From Planctomycetota bacterium (GTDB lineage: Bacteria > Planctomycetota > Planctomycetia > Pirellulales > Pirellulaceae): a stretch of DNA of 7,843 nucleotides. The notes below the pieces were generated by a model. That model was not told where the DNA came from. It saw only the letters and a list, made by a program, of their open reading frames with translations, and did not search any database. Shown piece by piece: positions 1 through 5,895 of the stretch. A program made the translations under genes and the position numbers. How positions within the stretch are numbered: the first letter of the stretch is position 1; every line of letters begins with the position of its first letter. The DNA is taken from positions 1 to 7,843 of the forward strand of contig JAHWKS010000216.1 of assembly GCA_019347795.1 (NCBI GenBank), given 5' to 3'.

Positions 1-564
1 GGCGCGGCGGCGATGACCATCGCGCCGCACAAGTTTCACGGACCGGTGGGAATCGGCGCCTTGATCGTGCAGGCCGGACACGCGCTGCACCCGGCGCTCT
101 TCGGCGGCGCGCAGCAGTTGGGCGCCCGACCCGGAACCGAGTCGGTCGCGCTGGCGGTGGGCATGCTACGATCGCTCGAACTGGCGCGGGACGAACTGGA
201 CGCAAGAAGCAAACACCTCCAGCGGTTGCGGGATGTCTTGGAGTCTCGCATCCTCGCGGAGCTGCCCGAGACGATTGTGATCGGCCGCGAGTCGCCGCGG
301 GCGCCGCATACGTCGAACGTCGCGTTCCCCGGCATCGACCGGCAGGCGGCGCTGATGGCGCTCGACATGGCGGGAGTGGCGTGCTCGACCGGCTCCGCAT
401 GCGCCAGCGGCTCGAGCGAACCGTCGCCCGTCCTGCGAGCCATGGGCTGCGACGAGGCCATTATCCGCTCCGCCCTCCGCTTCAGCGTCGGGGCCATGAA
501 TACACTGGAGGAAATCGAAGAGGCAAGCCGCCGCATCGTGCGGACGATCAAGTCGTTGCGGTAG
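1..564 (+). CDS. Cysteine desulfurase, NifS/IscS family, C-terminal half (5' end outside the window)
   Basis: PLP-dependent enzyme that takes sulfur from L-cysteine as an enzyme persulfide for Fe-S cluster assembly or tRNA thiolation, in the cytoplasm. The frame is open to base 1, so the ATG at 13 is internal. About 187 residues are visible, roughly half of the usual 380-400. Numbering from that ATG, the PLP-binding lysine is K7 in the HKFHGP motif, followed by the RPGTES segment (39-44) and the catalytic-loop cysteine C130 in STGSACASGSSEP, then the family's C-terminal RFSVG segment (156-160). The loop with a small SACASG motif fits group I (NifS/IscS) rather than SufS. The gene ends in TAG at 562-564 and no clear terminator follows. 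Family assignment is firm. The subtype (IscS, NifS or an MnmA-linked form) cannot be settled from this half. Confidence 0.93.
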   Translation, partial: GAAAMTIAPHKFHGPVGIGALIVQAGHALHPALFGGAQQLGARPGTESVALAVGMLRSLELARDELDARSKHLQRLRDVLESRILAELPETIVIGRESPRAPHTSNVAFPGIDRQAALMALDMAGVACSTGSACASGSSEPSPVLRAMGCDEAIIRSALRFSVGAMNTLEEIEEASRRIVRTIKSLR

Positions 565-750
565 ATCGAACCTTCTGGCGCCTGTCGAAAACCGAGGCCG
601 TTTGCCGCCCGGGCGTCGCTCTCACGAAAGTTTTTCCAAAAAATTCCGCCGGATCGAAATGGCCGCGGATTCCGTGGACGAAAGCGCACTTTCCCGCTGC
701 CGCCCGCCGTCGCAAGTCCTTATGCAACGCGTGAAAACCGACCGGGGGTA

Positions 751-781
751 TTGACGTATTTGCACATCCGTTCAGTACAAT
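751..781 (+). promoter_or_regulatory. Possible upstream sigma-70-like promoter
   Basis: TTGACG at 751-756 matches five of six consensus -35 bases, and TACAAT at 776-781 matches five of six -10 bases. The spacer is 19 bp, longer than the optimum of 17, so strength is doubtful. Its -10 region lies inside the first copy of the GTTCAGTAYAATGC repeat. It would give a leader of about 150 nt for the methyltransferase. Confidence 0.35.
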
Positions 782-847
782 GCAGAGGCCGACGGAAGCT
801 ACCAAGGCGCGCGGAATTAGCAAGTCTGCGCTGGTTCAGTATAATGC
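770..847 (+). repeat. Pair of 14-bp direct repeats, GTTCAGTAYAATGC, spanning both -10 boxes
   Basis: GTTCAGTACAATGC (770-783) and GTTCAGTATAATGC (834-847) match at 13 of 14 bases, with starts 64 bp apart. The only difference is the C/T inside the -10 hexamer. Similarity stops at the edges of the 14-mer. The copies could be duplicated core promoters, or sites bound by a regulator such as the methyltransferase itself. Confidence 0.6.
817..845 (+). promoter_or_regulatory. Likely main promoter of the restriction-modification operon
   Basis: A perfect TATAAT lies at 840-845, with TTAGCA at 817-822 (four of six -35 bases) and a spacer of exactly 17 bp. A start site near 852 would leave a leader of about 90 nt before the ATG at 943. 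The -10 box sits in the second copy of the GTTCAGTAYAATGC repeat. This is the best promoter match seen upstream of the methyltransferase and could drive both RM genes. It rests on the E. coli consensus only. Confidence 0.5.
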
Positions 848-858
848 GTCCGAAAGTT

Positions 859-884
859 GGGAGCGGAAACAGTTTTCGGTTCCC
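859..884 (+). promoter_or_regulatory. Imperfect inverted repeat in the methyltransferase leader
   Basis: Bases 859-869 pair with 874-884 across a CAGT loop. Eleven positions give nine Watson-Crick pairs, one G-T wobble and one G-G mismatch. It begins about 14 bp after the TATAAT box, so it would lie at the very 5' end of the RM transcript. It may be an operator palindrome or an RNA hairpin. No U-tract follows, so a terminator is unlikely. Confidence 0.35.
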
Positions 885-942
885 GATACCATTCCTACAC
901 TTCGGTTACGCTTTCGCTCTTTCAATTCAGTAGAAGGCGCCG

Positions 943-2013
943 ATGGCTGAAACGAATGTGGCCCACGCGGAATTTAAGCGAGAATTCCAGAACTACCTTC
1001 GCAGCAAGTCCCCCCGTCCACTGTTTCTGCTGGGGGAGTCGCTTCGCGTCCTTCGAGAATTACCCTCGGAGTCCTTCGACTGCTGCATGACTTCGCCCCC
1101 GTATTGCGGCCAACGCCAGTACGCTTCCACCGGGATCGGCCTAGAAGATGACTTTCGGGACTACATCCGCAACTTGACGCGTATCTGTGGCGAAGTGAAG
1201 CGGGTATTAAAGCCCACTGGCTCGTTCTGGCTTAACATTGGGGACTGCTACCAGGAAAAACGGCTGATGGGCATCCCCTGGCGTGTTGCTCTCGAATTGG
1301 TGGACAACCAGGGTTGGATACTTCGGAACGATGTGGTTTGGAACAAGATGAAGGGCGGCCCTGATAATGCGAAAGACAAGCTGCGGAATGTCCACGAGTA
1401 CATCTTTCACTTCACGAAAAAGAAGTTGTACTATTATGACGTCGATTCGATCCGATCGAATCCGAGAAAAAGCAAGGTGTTAAACGGTGCTGTTGTATCG
1501 GCTACAGGTGTAAGTGGCGTTCGGTATCGTCGTCAGATCGAGCTTTCCACGGCGCTTTCGGACTTAGAGAAGCAGAACGCCTTCGCAGCGCTTGAAGCCG
1601 TGCTGCAAGACATTGTGGAGGGCAAGCTGGCTGATTTCCGTATGATAATACGCGGGCAACAACGCGCGACTCATTCGGACTCGGAACGTGTCTCCGGTAG
1701 GGCGAGGGAGCTACGAGAAAAGGGGTTCTACTTTCTGAAATACCATCCCAACGGTAGCAAGCCCAGCGACGTTTGGGACATTCTGCCGGAAGATACGCAG
1801 AAGCGGGAAACGCACTTCGCTCCCTACCCGGCAGACTTGTGCAAGATGCCGATAGTGGCGACCTGCCCCGAAGATGGAATCGTTCTTGACCCATTTTGCG
1901 GGACGGGGACAACAATGTTGGTCGCATTTCAGCTTGGGCGAAAGTCCGTAGGCATAGATCTTGCAAAAGAGTACATCAAGTTGGCTCGGGACCGTTGCAA
2001 CTTCCTTCTATAA
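943..2013 (+). CDS. Beta-class site-specific DNA methyltransferase (probable N4-cytosine), RM modification subunit
   Basis: Transfers a methyl group from S-adenosylmethionine to a base in a specific DNA site, protecting the host from the adjacent nuclease. Motif order is that of the beta class (N4/N6-methylase family): catalytic motif IV TSPPY at residues 50-54, a central variable region (about 175-265) that should be the target-recognition domain, then motif X-like HFAPYPADL (291-299) and the SAM-binding motif I DPFCGTGTT (316-324) with GIDL (337-340). TSPPY rather than DPPY favours N4-cytosine methylation, though some N6-adenine enzymes also carry SPPY. The 356-residue length is normal. The ATG at 943 is preceded by AGAAGG at 932-937, a fitting ribosome site. 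Parts of the gene are more AT-rich than trpE. The endonuclease gene starts 19 bp after its stop, suggesting one operon. The target sequence cannot be predicted. Confidence 0.92.
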   Translation: MAETNVAHAEFKREFQNYLRSKSPRPLFLLGESLRVLRELPSESFDCCMTSPPYCGQRQYASTGIGLEDDFRDYIRNLTRICGEVKRVLKPTGSFWLNIGDCYQEKRLMGIPWRVALELVDNQGWILRNDVVWNKMKGGPDNAKDKLRNVHEYIFHFTKKKLYYYDVDSIRSNPRKSKVLNGAVVSATGVSGVRYRRQIELSTALSDLEKQNAFAALEAVLQDIVEGKLADFRMIIRGQQRATHSDSERVSGRARELREKGFYFLKYHPNGSKPSDVWDILPEDTQKRETHFAPYPADLCKMPIVATCPEDGIVLDPFCGTGTTMLVAFQLGRKSVGIDLAKEYIKLARDRCNFLL

Positions 2014-2032
2014 ATTAGGGACGTTATTCTGC

Positions 2033-2965
2033 ATGCCGACGACGGACACGAACAAGGTGCTGGAACTTTTCGGGTGTTCAACGCGCAAGGAACACGAATG
2101 GGCGAAGATCGTAGGCGGCCAGCATTGTCCCTACGCCAACATGAAGTGTTACAAGGTTCGCAAAAGCGCACCTGACATTTCTATCGGGACGTGTTCTCTC
2201 CGCTACGGAAGGAAGAAAGTCAAGGACATCGTCATTTGCCCTAATCGGCTACTGCAACGTCGGCAGGTCTTCATGGATTGCACACACCTTCTAACGCAGC
2301 ACTATCCCGGCAACGAACTACACGTCATCCCCGAAGTTTCGATTCCGGGCGGCAGCGTGGACTACTTTCTCGTCTCGGTGAAGAAGGGAAAGGTTAAAGA
2401 CTTCGTGGCCATCGAATTCCAGACGCTCGATACAACTGGGACGGTTTGGTTTGAGCGACTCCACCTCTTGCACGATTTGGGCGTTATCTCGGCTGGAGAG
2501 CTCGCCGAAGCGATCAAGGAAGCGGAGGCAGAAGCGACTGGCAAGAAGAAGAAAACTTTTGGAATGAATTGGAAAATGACGGCCGAGACGATCTTGATGC
2601 AGATTCACCACAAAGTCGATACGATTGAACACGTCAATAAACGACTCGTCCTCGCAATTCAGGATCATCTGTTGGAGTATCTCCGTGGAGAATTCAATTT
2701 TGCGCACATCGAAGGTGTTCGAACCGGCGACACGGCGCATATCCATTCCTACAAACTGGAGGAAGGAGAGCAGGAGTTTAGGATCGAACTTGACGCCCGT
2801 GTTAGCACGGACGCGGCGGGTGCCGCCGAATGTCTGAACATCCAGGCGGAAACGAAGGTCGAACTGGAAACCATTATTGCTGAACTGGAAAAGAAGATTT
2901 CCGCCCGGACGATACTGACCGTGGACGCTCCAATGCCGCATATCGAAGAAATGCCGACCGAGTAG
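2033..2965 (+). CDS. NotI-family type II restriction endonuclease
   Basis: Predicted to cut unmodified DNA at the site protected by the upstream methyltransferase. Numbering from the ATG at 2033 (310 residues), the N-terminus carries four cysteines, C32, C39, C54 and C69, in the contexts HCPY, MKCYK, IGTCSL and ICPNRL. This layout resembles the Cys4 metal-binding fold of NotI. The PD-(D/E)xK-type core follows: D110 in GGSVDYF, then E128-F-Q130 in AIEFQTLD, matching NotI's E-x-Q variant in which glutamine replaces the usual lysine. The helical segment FGMNWKMTAETILMQ lies about 60 residues further on. It is shorter than NotI (about 380 residues). The frame is open upstream to a TTG at 1961, but that would overlap the methyltransferase, and the LELFG start of the family lies just after the 2033 ATG. 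Its ribosome site is weak (TTAGGGA at 2015-2021). Cleavage site unknown. Confidence 0.85.
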   Translation: MPTTDTNKVLELFGCSTRKEHEWAKIVGGQHCPYANMKCYKVRKSAPDISIGTCSLRYGRKKVKDIVICPNRLLQRRQVFMDCTHLLTQHYPGNELHVIPEVSIPGGSVDYFLVSVKKGKVKDFVAIEFQTLDTTGTVWFERLHLLHDLGVISAGELAEAIKEAEAEATGKKKKTFGMNWKMTAETILMQIHHKVDTIEHVNKRLVLAIQDHLLEYLRGEFNFAHIEGVRTGDTAHIHSYKLEEGEQEFRIELDARVSTDAAGAAECLNIQAETKVELETIIAELEKKISARTILTVDAPMPHIEEMPTE

Positions 2966-2986
2966 GACGAGCGGGATCGGAGAGTT

Positions 2987-3238
2987 ATGGAAACGGAGGT
3001 GTCGCTACGAGTGAACGAGAACGAAGTCAGCAAGTCGCCGAGCGAATCTGCACGGAACTGCGTTGGGAGGAGCAGTCGTTTCGAGTCGGCCAGGGCGTCG
3101 CGCTTTTGGACGGGAAGGTCGTCGCGGTCGCGGATGACGTCAACGGAGTTCTTAAGAAGCTGCGCGCCATCGATGCCGATCCCGCTCGCGGAATGGTTGG
3201 TCGGAGTGGGTCCCCCCGACGTCGATGTGATTCGATAG
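2987..3238 (+). pseudogene. Small frame-disrupted gene (DUF5678-like remnant)
   Basis: The most protein-like reading uses two frames. An ATG at 2987, preceded by GGAGAG (2979-2984), opens frame 2. The convincing body lies in frame 1, from about 3010 to 3198, and includes QGVALLDGKVVAVADDVNGV. The ending [12 protein letters not shown], with TAG at 3236-3238, is again in frame 2. Removing one G near 3199-3200 joins body and ending smoothly, so one extra base there is the simplest explanation. The first shift is less certain. Frame 1 shows strong GC bias at third positions, as expected of coding sequence, while an uninterrupted frame-2 reading is Ser/Arg-rich and looks like a shadow. The body resembles small proteins of the 'GQWVAxxxGKVVA' DUF5678 type, a tentative match. 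It starts 21 bp after the nuclease gene and overlaps the trpE 3' end antisense by 87 bp. A sequencing error is possible. Confidence 0.55.
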
Positions 3239-4783
3239 CCGCAAACATGGGGACCGCTCATTTTCCCAGTCTGGCCAGCGGCGAGGTGGTGGTCCGGCTC
3301 CGCTGCGGCGCTGGGTGATTTCGATTGCTTTCAGGAGGCCGCGGGCTTTGTTGAGGGTCTCTTGGAATTCGAGCTCGGGGTCGCTGTCGGCGACGATCCC
3401 GGCGCCGGCCTGGACGTAGGCTTTGTGGCCCTGGATCACGATCGTGCGGAGGGCGATGCAGGTGTCCATGTTGCCGCCGTAGTCGATGTAGCCGACCGCC
3501 CCCGCGTACGGCCCGCGGCGGGTAGGCTCCAACTCGTCGATGATCTCCATTGCGCGGACCTTCGGCGCCCCGGAGACGGTGCCGGCGGGGAGGCTCGCCC
3601 GCAGGGCGTCGAAGGCGTCGAGTCCGGGCCGCAGGCGGCCTTCGACGTTCGAGGAAATGTGCATTACATGGCTGTAGCGTTCGATCGTCATCACGTCGGT
3701 GAGGCGGACGCTGCCGAACTGGGCCACTCGCCCCACGTCGTTGCGGCCCAGATCGACCAGCATCACGTGCTCGGCCCGCTCCTTGGGATCGGCCAATAGC
3801 TCCTCGGCCAAGGCTCGATCTTCCTCCTCGGTGGCGCCGCGGCGCCGCGTGCCGGCCAGCGGACGCACGGTCATTACGCCGTCCATCACCCGGCACATCA
3901 CCTCGGGCGAGCTGCCGACCAGCGTCGTCTGCGGCGTGCGGAGGAAAAACATGAAGGGGCTGGGATTCACCACCCGCAGCGTGCGGTAGATCTCGAAGGG
4001 ATCGCACTGAATCTCCAGCTCCAGCCGCTGCCCGATGACGACCTGGAAGATATCGCCCGCGCGGATGTACTCGACGCAGCGGGAGACGGCATCCTCGAAA
4101 TCCTCCTGGGTGAAGTTGGAGCGGTAGGCGAGGGTCGGCTGCCCGGCGGTGTCGATGTCGGCCGGCGGCAACTCCGCGGACGGCGCCGCCAGCTTCGCCA
4201 CCATCGCATCGACGCGGTCGGCGGCGGCGCGATAGGCGGCCTGGAGATCGCCCGCGGGCTCGATGCGGGCCATCGCCACCACGTACATCGTCTTGCTGAC
4301 GTTGTCGAATACGACCATCCGGTCGTAGAACGCGAACGACAGGTCCGGCAGGTTGCGATCGTCCGGCGGGGCATTCGGGAGCCGCTCCGTGTAGCGGACC
4401 ACGTCGTATCCCGCGTAGCCGACGGCGCCGCCGATGAAGGGAGGCAGTCCCGGGGGATGGGCGGCCTTTACACCTTCGAGCCGCGCGCGAATCTCCTCGA
4501 GCGGGTTGGGCGTGCGGCGGCGGGCTTCTTCGCCTCCCTCGGAGACGATTACTTCGTCGCCGTAGGCCGAGATTTCCAGAAACGGCTCGCTGGTGAGAAA
4601 GCTGTACCGCCCCACCTTCTCGCCGCCGATGACGCTTTCAAACAGACACGCCGTCCCCCCGTCGTCCAGCTTGTGGAAGGCAGAAACCGGCGTCAGCGCA
4701 TCGCTCATCAGCCGCCGATAGACGGGGACGAGGTGATGATGCTCCGCCAGGCGGACGAAGGTCGCGAAGTCGGGATCGGGCAC
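3152..4783 (-). CDS. trpE: Anthranilate synthase component I
   Basis: First committed step of tryptophan synthesis: chorismate plus ammonia (from the TrpG glutaminase) gives anthranilate. Residues 1-170 form the N-terminal domain with the feedback-site segment [17 protein letters not shown] (46-62). The chorismate-binding domain covers about 223-488, with NPSPFMFF (273-280), PLAGT (308-312), [11 protein letters not shown] (339-349), [11 protein letters not shown] (398-408) and [12 protein letters not shown] (459-470). Alanine in PLAGT, where PabB-type ADC synthases have lysine, points to TrpE. The start is GTG at 4783-4781. A stop lies in frame upstream at 4879-4877 with no better start between, and the N-terminus ([20 protein letters not shown]) fits the family. 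No Shine-Dalgarno is visible because a heptamer repeat occupies that region. The core ends near residue 488, and the last 55 residues are a Ser/Arg/Pro-rich tail not typical of the family. No trpG, trpD or trpC lies alongside. Confidence 0.95.
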   Translation of the reverse strand: MPDPDFATFVRLAEHHHLVPVYRRLMSDALTPVSAFHKLDDGGTACLFESVIGGEKVGRYSFLTSEPFLEISAYGDEVIVSEGGEEARRRTPNPLEEIRARLEGVKAAHPPGLPPFIGGAVGYAGYDVVRYTERLPNAPPDDRNLPDLSFAFYDRMVVFDNVSKTMYVVAMARIEPAGDLQAAYRAAADRVDAMVAKLAAPSAELPPADIDTAGQPTLAYRSNFTQEDFEDAVSRCVEYIRAGDIFQVVIGQRLELEIQCDPFEIYRTLRVVNPSPFMFFLRTPQTTLVGSSPEVMCRVMDGVMTVRPLAGTRRRGATEEEDRALAEELLADPKERAEHVMLVDLGRNDVGRVAQFGSVRLTDVMTIERYSHVMHISSNVEGRLRPGLDAFDALRASLPAGTVSGAPKVRAMEIIDELEPTRRGPYAGAVGYIDYGGNMDTCIALRTIVIQGHKAYVQAGAGIVADSDPELEFQETLNKARGLLKAIEITQRRSGAGPPPRRWPDWENERSPCLRLSNHIDVGGTHSDQPFRERDRHRWRAAS

Positions 4784-5045
4784 GGTCGAATGCGGAGTGC
4801 GGAATGCGGACTGCGGAATGCGGAATGCGGACTGCGGAATGCGGACTGCGGAATGAAGATGTTCCGCACGTTGAATTTACCACCGCATCGCCGTTCTCCA
4901 CAACGACTGCTGGCGGATACTGGTATCACATCTTCTGCGGTGCTCGCTCGCGACATAGAGTAGGCAACGTGGCTACTTTTTTGTCGAGAGTTCCGAAATT
5001 CGAGGGGTCGCCTAACTCCAAACGCCTTCCGACGAAAGAGAAGAA
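4784..5045. other. Divergent intergenic region between trpE and the 5046 gene
   Basis: This 262-bp stretch must hold start signals for both genes. The trpE side is occupied by the heptamer array. The middle has a short inverted repeat, GATAC-TG-GTATC (4916-4927), which might be an operator. A weak minus-strand promoter-like pair (TTGTGG, 18-bp spacer, TAAATT, in the 4870-4905 area) could serve trpE, placing the array in its transcribed leader. No good plus-strand consensus promoter was found. Confidence 0.4.
4791..4853 (+). repeat. Nine tandem copies of a 7-bp unit, TGCGGAN
   Basis: Nine uninterrupted heptamers TGCGGAN fill 63 bp. The first six bases are invariant and the seventh runs G,A,C,A,A,C,A,C,A, so a partial higher-order AC alternation is visible. 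The array starts 7 bp upstream of the trpE GTG on the minus strand, exactly where a ribosome site and early leader would be. It is not inside any credible gene. Such arrays change length easily by slippage. Confidence 0.95.
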
Positions 5046-5882
5046 ATGGCGCGGCCGATGACGTCTACGGAGAAGCAGAGATTCCAGGGCTACTTTCCTA
5101 ACCTCGACGTCGGCCTCGCCGTCGTGACAGGTGAAGCGTCCCCTGTGTATAATTGCATTTCCTGGACGATCGGTGTCACGAACCGGTGGCTCTGGCCCGG
5201 GAATTCGTTGGCGAATTTCGACGCGTTCTATCATCAATTCGGCTTCGTCAGGTCGGGCGACGGAACTATTGCTGCTTGGGGGTTGTCGGCTTCCAGCATG
5301 ACGCACGGTTCGGTCACGGGACCCGGGCACGGCCTACGATGGGAATCGAAGTGCGGAAGCGATCTCCGCATTCAGCACGGCCTCAACGAACTGGTTAGCA
5401 GCAGCTACGGCCGCGTGCTCGCGTTCTGCCGAAAAAGTCGAACCTTGGCGGCCGGCGTCAAGGCGGCGCGGGAGGAGATCATGAAAGAAAAGACGGCCAA
5501 GTCCTACCTGTCGGCTTCGCAAAAACGTGCGCTCCGCGAGGAGCAGCAAACAATCCCAAAGGAAGTTCGGGCCGCCTTTGAAAAGTCGTTTGCCGATTGG
5601 AAGAGCACATGGTTCCGCGGCGGCTTAGCGATCAGTTCCAATCCGCACACGCGGGCGGTGGGCACGGAGTACGACGCCCTCATCGCCCTGGGACCGGAAA
5701 TCCTTCCGCTTGTCGTCGAGAAGCTTGCGGAGCCGGAAAACTTTCTCGCCCTTCAGCTTTACGACGCGCTCCAGGCCGACGATAAACTGCTTGTTCAGTT
5801 TGAGCCTGATGACGAGCGCGTTCTTGACGGGGAACAGGGTCGGGCGAAACGGGTTGTCCAGGCGTGGTTTACGAAGCAATAG
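5046..5882 (+). CDS. Uncharacterised two-domain protein with a YNCISW motif (DUF7689-like N-terminus)
   Basis: Function unknown. The 278-residue product has no signal peptide or membrane segment. The N-terminal domain (about 10-130) carries YNCISW (35-40, Cys37), NRWLWPG (46-52), THGS (86-89, His87), LRWESKCGS (97-105), His111 and YGRV (121-124). This layout resembles the DUF7689 group (YNCIAW, tryptophan-rich patch, later histidines). A Cys/His pair so placed suggests, without proof, a papain-like hydrolase fold. A charged, probably helical linker (about 135-180) leads to a C-terminal domain (183-275) with W185, W189, SSNPHTRAVGTEYDALIALG (197-216) and a leucine-rich helical ALQLYDALQ (235-243), somewhat HEAT-like. 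The start is ATG 5046 after the purine-rich GAAAGAGAAGA; ATG 5058 is an in-frame alternative. It ends 13 bp from the convergent M50 gene. Confidence 0.75.
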   Translation: MARPMTSTEKQRFQGYFPNLDVGLAVVTGEASPVYNCISWTIGVTNRWLWPGNSLANFDAFYHQFGFVRSGDGTIAAWGLSASSMTHGSVTGPGHGLRWESKCGSDLRIQHGLNELVSSSYGRVLAFCRKSRTLAAGVKAAREEIMKEKTAKSYLSASQKRALREEQQTIPKEVRAAFEKSFADWKSTWFRGGLAISSNPHTRAVGTEYDALIALGPEILPLVVEKLAEPENFLALQLYDALQADDKLLVQFEPDDERVLDGEQGRAKRVVQAWFTKQ

Positions 5883-5895
5883 GTAGGCTGCCGCT

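Larger units (their letters stand above)
565..942. other. Intergenic region upstream of the restriction-modification genes
   Basis: This 378-base stretch separates the desulfurase from the methyltransferase. I see no convincing gene in it. Its distal half (about 750-885) holds two promoter-like elements, a 14-bp direct repeat and an imperfect inverted repeat, each listed separately. The proximal half (565-750) contains a 10-bp self-complementary CGCCCGGGCG at 606-615 with no loop and no U-tract, and a T-rich/A-rich stretch near 628-645, but nothing that reads as a good intrinsic terminator. Confidence 0.6.

Noticed and set aside
1..564. Desulfurase as DndA of a phosphorothioate DNA-modification system next to the RM genes
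   Set aside because: No DndC, DndD or DndE sequence is present, and the adjacent modification enzyme is an ordinary SAM-dependent methyltransferase.
566..574. Minus-strand GGTTCGATC resembling a tRNA T-loop
   Set aside because: The flanking bases do not form a T-stem and no acceptor or anticodon arm can be traced.
606..645. Possible terminator after the desulfurase: CGCCCGGGCG and a nearby T-rich stretch
   Set aside because: The palindrome has no loop, and the T-rich run is not directly behind a stable stem.
548..823. Minus-strand 91-codon frame whose N-terminus looks like a lipoprotein signal with LNGC
   Set aside because: It begins with TTG, overlaps the RM promoter region and the desulfurase 3' end, and everything after the first 30 residues reads like non-coding sequence.
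1961..2032. TTG start giving a 334-residue nuclease overlapping the methyltransferase
   Set aside because: The extra 24 residues are the methyltransferase 3' end read in another frame, while the family-like LELFG segment begins just after the ATG at 2033.
3258..4007. Long open frames on both strands across trpE (for example 3258-4007 minus and 3362-3799 plus)
   Set aside because: These are Arg/Pro- or Gly/Asp-rich shadows of the high-GC trpE gene with no recognisable domains.
4791..4853. Heptamer array as a TRAP-type or leader-peptide attenuator for trpE
   Set aside because: The trpE-sense strand shows repeated TCCGCAN, not regularly spaced GAG/UAG triplets, and no tryptophan-rich leader peptide or terminator hairpin was found.
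4638..4963. Frames across the heptamer array encoding repetitive HSAVRIP-like peptides
   Set aside because: Both strands give such peptides simply because 21 bp is three repeat units. They overlap the trpE 5' end and have no other support.
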